Origin: Whitmania pigra
Taxonomy: Eukaryota; Annelida; Clitellata; Hirudinida; Haemopidae
Assembly: GCA_021613335.1 (NCBI GenBank)
Contig: JAJTWR010000341.1
Coordinates: 702,501-766,500, forward strand
Reading direction: 5' to 3'
Length of the DNA stretch: 64,000 nt
The first letter of the stretch is position 1. The number at the start of each line of letters is the position of its first letter. A model generated the notes under the pieces. It had not been told where the DNA came from, made no database searches, and was given only the letters and a program-made list of their open reading frames with translations. A program made the position numbers and the translations under genes. Of this stretch, positions 59,401 to 64,000 are shown in pieces.

Positions 59401-62400
59401 GACCTTGAAAACACTGACCAGATTCATGAGTATAGGAAGACATCACGAGCTCAAAAGAACCAATAACACGCGGTCTCTCGGACTACGACGAAAGTTCAAC
59501 GGTGCCAATCAAGGCTGGTACTCACATGATCCTTCGACATGTGATACATTTTATTTCTGGGCCATTCACTCCTGACTTCATTCTAAACTCATTCTTTCAC
59601 TCTTCCATTCACTAGCCAGTCTATCTTGTACGTAATGAGTGAATGATGGAAAGGAAAGAGGATGGAAAAGTACTGAGAGGAGTGGGCTATTGGTAGAGTG
59701 ACAATGCATTTGGAATTCAATAGGAAAACATTTCCCTTTTCAAAAAATAATAAATGCTTCCTTAACATACTATTAATTAAGTCTAATTACCAGCAAAACT
59801 ACAGTTAGGCAAGATATTTAAGAGACTAATTAATTAATCAATTAAAATTAATTATAATGCCACTAAATGAGCTGCTCAATTACCAGCATTCAAAAGAATA
59901 AGATTAATGCAGTTATAGAGACTCAAAAGTCTACCCGATGAGAAGCCACATTGTCATTCCTCCAAGCTCTAGCCATAAAAGCTGTAATTAATATGGCCAT
60001 TGATGTCATCAGAACATTCAATCAATCAATCAATAAATAGAGAGAGAGAGACAGAAATAGAAAGAAAGATTGCTAGTTGATATCAAGAGCCTACAAGGGA
60101 CACATACAATGAAGAGAACAACCAAGAATATTTCCATTGGCAAGAGAATTCAAATGATTAGAGACTAGAAGGATGGAACTTCAAGTTAGGACACCATCAG
60201 GAATCAAACAATTAGCAGAAATGAGCTCAGAAGCAGCTCATACTTGAAGCAATAATTGCTCCAAGCAACGTGATAGCATCTCGTTGAACATTGTAATAAT
60301 CATCACTACAATTAGAGTGCTTATTAATGGTAATAATTAAAGATTTATTAATGCATATTGGACGTGATAATGAAACTGGAATGGAAGCTCGTCGTCATTT
60401 CTGTAGACAAAAACAGGTCCACTTACAACCACTTTACCAGAATCTTACTACAAAATGCACATCCTCGATGAATGAATTATGGTGTGATAGCTAATAACAA
60501 AAATAATAATAATAACACTAGTTAAATTAGATGGTGCCTTATGCATAGCATCAGTTAGGCAGCATCTACTTATGAACAATTCCTTTTGTGCAGCTTAAAA
60601 TCAGCCAAAATAACTTCTATTTCAATGGCTTTCATAAATTAAAATACCTTGAAAAGTTTACAAATATTCTTTTAAAAAATCTTCAAAATAACAACTTTTA
60701 ATAATAAAAATGACATTATGTCCAAAGGTTATTCTGCTCTGAATCATGTTTTCTAGCATTTTCTAAATAATTCTGGCTGATTTAAAGAATGAGAAAGATT
60801 TAAAAAAAATAAAATTTATGGCTGGTGACTTAAGCCCATGCAAAGCAATGTTCCTACAATGTTCTGATAGCTTAACATTGATTGCATTGCCACTCTTCAA
60901 CAGCTGCTCCTACCAAAAGACTTTCACTCTCTAATTTCCAGAATTCCAAAAATTCTCTCAAACAGCTGAACTATGGCTGTCAGGCTGCCTCGATATCAAG
61001 GCAACGCCACATCTTAAAGTCTTCAATGAAGATTGTTTTCAATATCTCCTTGTTCTAAAATAACATCTGCTTTAGGCCTTTTGAAGATCCATTTGGAAGA
61101 GTGTATTCATCTTCTGAACTATTGAAGATGAAGGAGAAATGGTTCTTCATTACCGAAGAACAACTTTCTAAGATACCATGATTTGATGTGCTGTTTATCA
61201 CAATAATAATTATTAAGTGAATAATTATTGATGAACAAATGAAACTTTGGTCAGAAAAACTGATTTCATTATAAAAAAAACTTTGATCTGATTTAATGCT
61301 GCCTTAAATATCTAAACAAATTGTTTATGTCTGGTGATACTTAAGTCCTAACTCCAAAATACACTTTAATTTTGTTTTCAGCCATATGTTAAATGGAAAA
61401 TATAAACTATCAAATATATTATATAGATTTAATTTCAAAAAAATTTAAAAATTCTTGTAACCCAAAATAAGAACAATGAAATAAACTGACAGCAAAACAC
61501 ACATTGTGGCTTATAAAATCCATTTTCATCCACTAATACTGGTATTAGTATTTATCTATAATTTAATTGCAACTGCAATTAATGAAGAAAGACAGTGTGA
61601 ACCACATAAAACCCAATTAGCAACAATGAGCTGATTAACAAAACTCCTATGTTTATTAGCTTCATTCACTGAGTGCTTAGTGATATGGTCCACATTTTAA
61701 GACCTTTATTATCGCAAAATAAGTGCCAAGTCACTCGAATCCAAGTAGCTCAAAGTTAAAATAAGATAAAATTTCAGAAGAGCAATCAAGGATCACCTGG
61801 TAGTACGACGACGATACTCCTGTTTCACCTGACATGTCTGCTGCTCTGGTCGAATTCGGCAACAAAAAATTGGTGCGAATCAATCAACAATTCTATCCTC
61901 TGCCGATCCAAAACGATGATTTGTCGAGCTAAGACTTTCAGAGTAGAGATTAAATTTTGTGGCGTCAGCTAGGAGCAAATTATTGCCTTGAATTGTTCCT
62001 GAAGATGTCCAACACTCAACATAAAAAGCACGAAGTCGTCCGACAATGAAACAAAAAAGTTGAATCTCTTTTGTTTTTATGGCTGCAATCAAGTTTAATT
62101 GAACGCAAAGCAAGTTATCAATTTATTGAGCCCTGCCGTTAAAAAAAAACCAAACGATCCCAACAGGCGCACAGGCATAACTTCCTGTTCAATTATTTCT
62201 TTAAAAAATTGCCATTCTAAATTGAACCAAATTGTTATTAATACATTTTAAGTGAAAAAATTATTTTTTAAATTTTATACAAAGCTTTACTTTAAAAGAT
62301 TTGTTTTTAAACAGTTCAAAAATTATTTAATGTTGACCAACAATTTAAAAACATTTGAATTAAATTAAATCAAAATTTGACAAATGCTAATAATATAAAT

Positions 62401-62768
62401 TAATTTTTAAATATTATAATAACCTCACAGGTATATTCACTTTTAGTCATGCTGACAATAATAAAAAGACCGTAACCAAACATTTGGCGATTAATGGAGA
62501 ATGGCCTTTTGCACTGATTTCTTGATGGATAATTTGAACGAAGTAATTATCTAATGCTAATCTTTCATGTACCGTTATGGTCCTCAACTCATTTGTTATC
62601 ATCAACTTTCCTATCAGATTTCGAGTGAACTTTTAATTATTAAATTTGTGTATTTTACACAGTTAATTTTATGAATGGCAGATTTAAATATAATATTTAT
62701 GGCGATGTAAGCTGTATGCTTCGGGCATTTTGCAAGTTGATTAACATGAGTCTTTTCAATCAACCTAG
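56483..62768. other. Divergent intergenic, PKN to AKTIP-like
   Basis: 6.3 kb between the PKN start (-) and the first recognised AKTIP exon (+). It should hold the promoters and any 5' exons of both genes. Simple CAT-type runs lie at 57360-57470 and GAT at 58062-58090. A minus-strand ATG with a perfect GTAAGT donor at 57858-57870 was noted, but its phase does not fit PKN exon 1. The rest is AT-rich unique sequence with no recognised coding exon. Confidence 0.45.
60501..60555 (-). repeat. ATT-linked dispersed element, copy 3
   Basis: On the minus strand: CTGATGCTATGCATAAGGCA then CCATCTAATTTAACTAGTGTTATTATTATTATT. It is a reversed copy of the element at 43514, 53145 and 63261, again ending in ATT triplets. 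Confidence 0.5.
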
Positions 62769-63811
62769 AGAAATGATAAAATCCAGATACAGAGATCAAA
62801 ATCCTGTGTACCAGGAAGAAAACTTCCTCCTGTTCCAAATATTGTAACTTCACCTGCTCCTACTTCTCACTTGAAAAGACAGAATAGTGAAAAATGTCAA
62901 AATGCCTTCCTCCAAGAATATTCCATATTTGAAGAATAGTAAGCAGTCTTTCAGTTCATTTTTGCATGAGTATATTTAATTAATATGCATGCCCAAAATA
63001 AGAAATTTTATGTTTGTATTAATTTGTTTTTGCCATGTAAAATTATCATGATACTTATAATCTTTATAATTATTTCCATCTAGCCTTCTACTTCAGAAAG
63101 CTCAGATATCCGATCTCTATGTTGTGCCATCACCAAATTCTCCACTTAGTGAGTGATATCAATAATATCATTGATAGATTAAATAGAAATTGCATGTTGT
63201 TGAAGTGGATTAGGATATATTGAAACTTTTGAAAGTTTCCATTAATAATAATAGGCACCTCTGATGCTATGCACATTTTATTTTATATTTTATAAATCAA
63301 TTATTATTATTATAAATTAAATTATTTTTTTATATTTCAGACAAAGCAATCATACTGTTTTATAATTTTTACTATTGTATCATCTATTGTTATTATTAAT
63401 TTTTCTGTTTAATGACTATGATGATTTATCCACACAAACCAGTTTGGGATGGAGTCATATTCGTAAAGACTGGCCACTATTGTGGGGGTATGTTCCGTTT
63501 CACCTTGGTGCTGCCAAAAGACTTTCCCTCGGAAGAAACACCGGTTTGTATTTGTTGATGTTTTGTTGACGCAGCGTTAGTCCTTATCGTGGAGATTCAG
63601 TATGTCAAAAATGCATAATTATTTTAATAATTAATATAATTATCATAACAGTATTATTTATAATCATTTAAAATAATTTAGCGTGTTTATATATCGTAAA
63701 TGTGCAAGCTGATCTTCTTCAGGTCGTCACGTTCACACCATCCATCTATCACCCGCTCGTCCATCCGGAGACCGGGGTCGTGAACTTGGGAAGGCATTTC
63801 AGCCCGTGGTT
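62769..63811 (+). CDS. AKTIP: AKTIP/FTS-like inactive E2 variant (5' part)
   Basis: Four exons: 62769-62938, 63084-63148, 63443-63543, 63723-63811. The frame is continuous across three GT-AG introns and leaves the window open with two bases of a codon. The first exon reads GRKLPPVPNIVTSPAPT then FLQEYSIFEEY, matching the AKTIP linker and the start of its E2 fold. Next come Q...SDLYVVPSPNSPL and IWDGVIFVKTGHYCGGMFRF, then TPSIYHPLVHPETGVVNLGRHFSPW. The family is a ubiquitin-conjugating fold without the catalytic Cys. Here the corresponding region (after HPETG) also lacks Cys and has VNL. AKTIP works with HOOK proteins and FHIP in dynein-linked endosome transport. The start codon was not found, so at least one upstream exon is missing, and the C-terminal half lies beyond the right edge. 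Confidence 0.8.
63261..63315 (+). repeat. ATT-linked dispersed element, copy 4
   Basis: CTGATGCTATGCACATTTTA then TTTTATATTTTATAAATCAATTATTATTATTA. It is the most diverged copy and sits in an AKTIP-like intron. Confidence 0.45.
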
Positions 63812-63930
63812 GTGAGTTTTACAATAAATGGTTATATTATAATTGTGATTTTCACAATAATATATTATAATTATGAGTTTTACAATAAATGGTTATATTA
63901 TAATTTTGAGTTTCACAATAAATGGTTATA
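63812..63930. repeat. ~35-bp tandem repeat at an AKTIP intron start
   Basis: Three or more units of GAGTTTTACAATAAATGGTT plus ATATTATAATT. The first unit starts within the splice donor GTGAGT of exon 63723-63811. Later units lack the GT in the same place. Confidence 0.8.
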
Positions 63931-64000
63931 TTGTTGTTGTTTTTGTAATTGCATTCTTCATGGTTAATTCAATGATCACATCATTTCCATCGTCATTGCT

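Overview
This is a eukaryotic (animal) genomic window. Protein-coding genes are split by GT-AG introns of about 150 bp to 3 kb. Intergenic DNA is AT-rich and crowded with microsatellites. The gene set (SIX3/6 homeobox, MKK3/6 kinase, PKN kinase, OS-9 lectin, AKTIP/FTS) is metazoan. Gene style and dense simple repeats suggest an invertebrate, possibly a lophotrochozoan, but the phylum cannot be fixed from sequence alone. No bacterial, viral, CRISPR or operon features were seen.

Layout. 1-1650 (+): last two exons of a four EF-hand calcium-binding protein. 3026-8099 (-): complete 11-exon OS-9, the ER lectin of glycoprotein ERAD, ending in a KDEL-like tetrapeptide. 8605-10001 (-): complete 5-exon CCDC12 splicing factor, just upstream of OS-9. 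10002-21872: gene-free, mostly simple repeats with a few complex blocks that could be regulatory. 21873-27237 (-): two-exon SIX3/6 (Optix class) homeobox gene with a very long C-terminal tail. 27238-36566: second gene-free tract with large ATT and GAGT arrays and an ETS-CRE composite site. 36567-39233 (+): complete 9-exon AHSA1, the Hsp90 ATPase activator. 41429-44355 (+): complete 9-exon MAP2K3/6. 47702-56482 (-): 16-exon protein kinase N, convergent with the MAP2K gene. 62769-63811 (+): four exons of an AKTIP/FTS-type inactive E2 variant, running off the right edge.

Exon coordinates were derived by hand from splice consensus, reading-frame continuity and remembered family sequences. In each complete gene the exon lengths sum to a multiple of three: OS-9 626 aa, CCDC12 128 aa, SIX3/6 824 aa, AHSA1 342 aa, MAP2K 340 aa, PKN 997 aa. 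The genes are functionally independent neighbours. SIX3/6 is the only obvious developmental regulator and sits between the two large gene-free tracts, as expected for a transcription factor with distant enhancers. The most noteworthy signals are the SIX3/6 tail and its homeodomain substitution, the OS-9 ER-retention-like end, a heat-shock element before AHSA1, an orphan ETS-CRE site, and a small dispersed element tied to ATT microsatellites.
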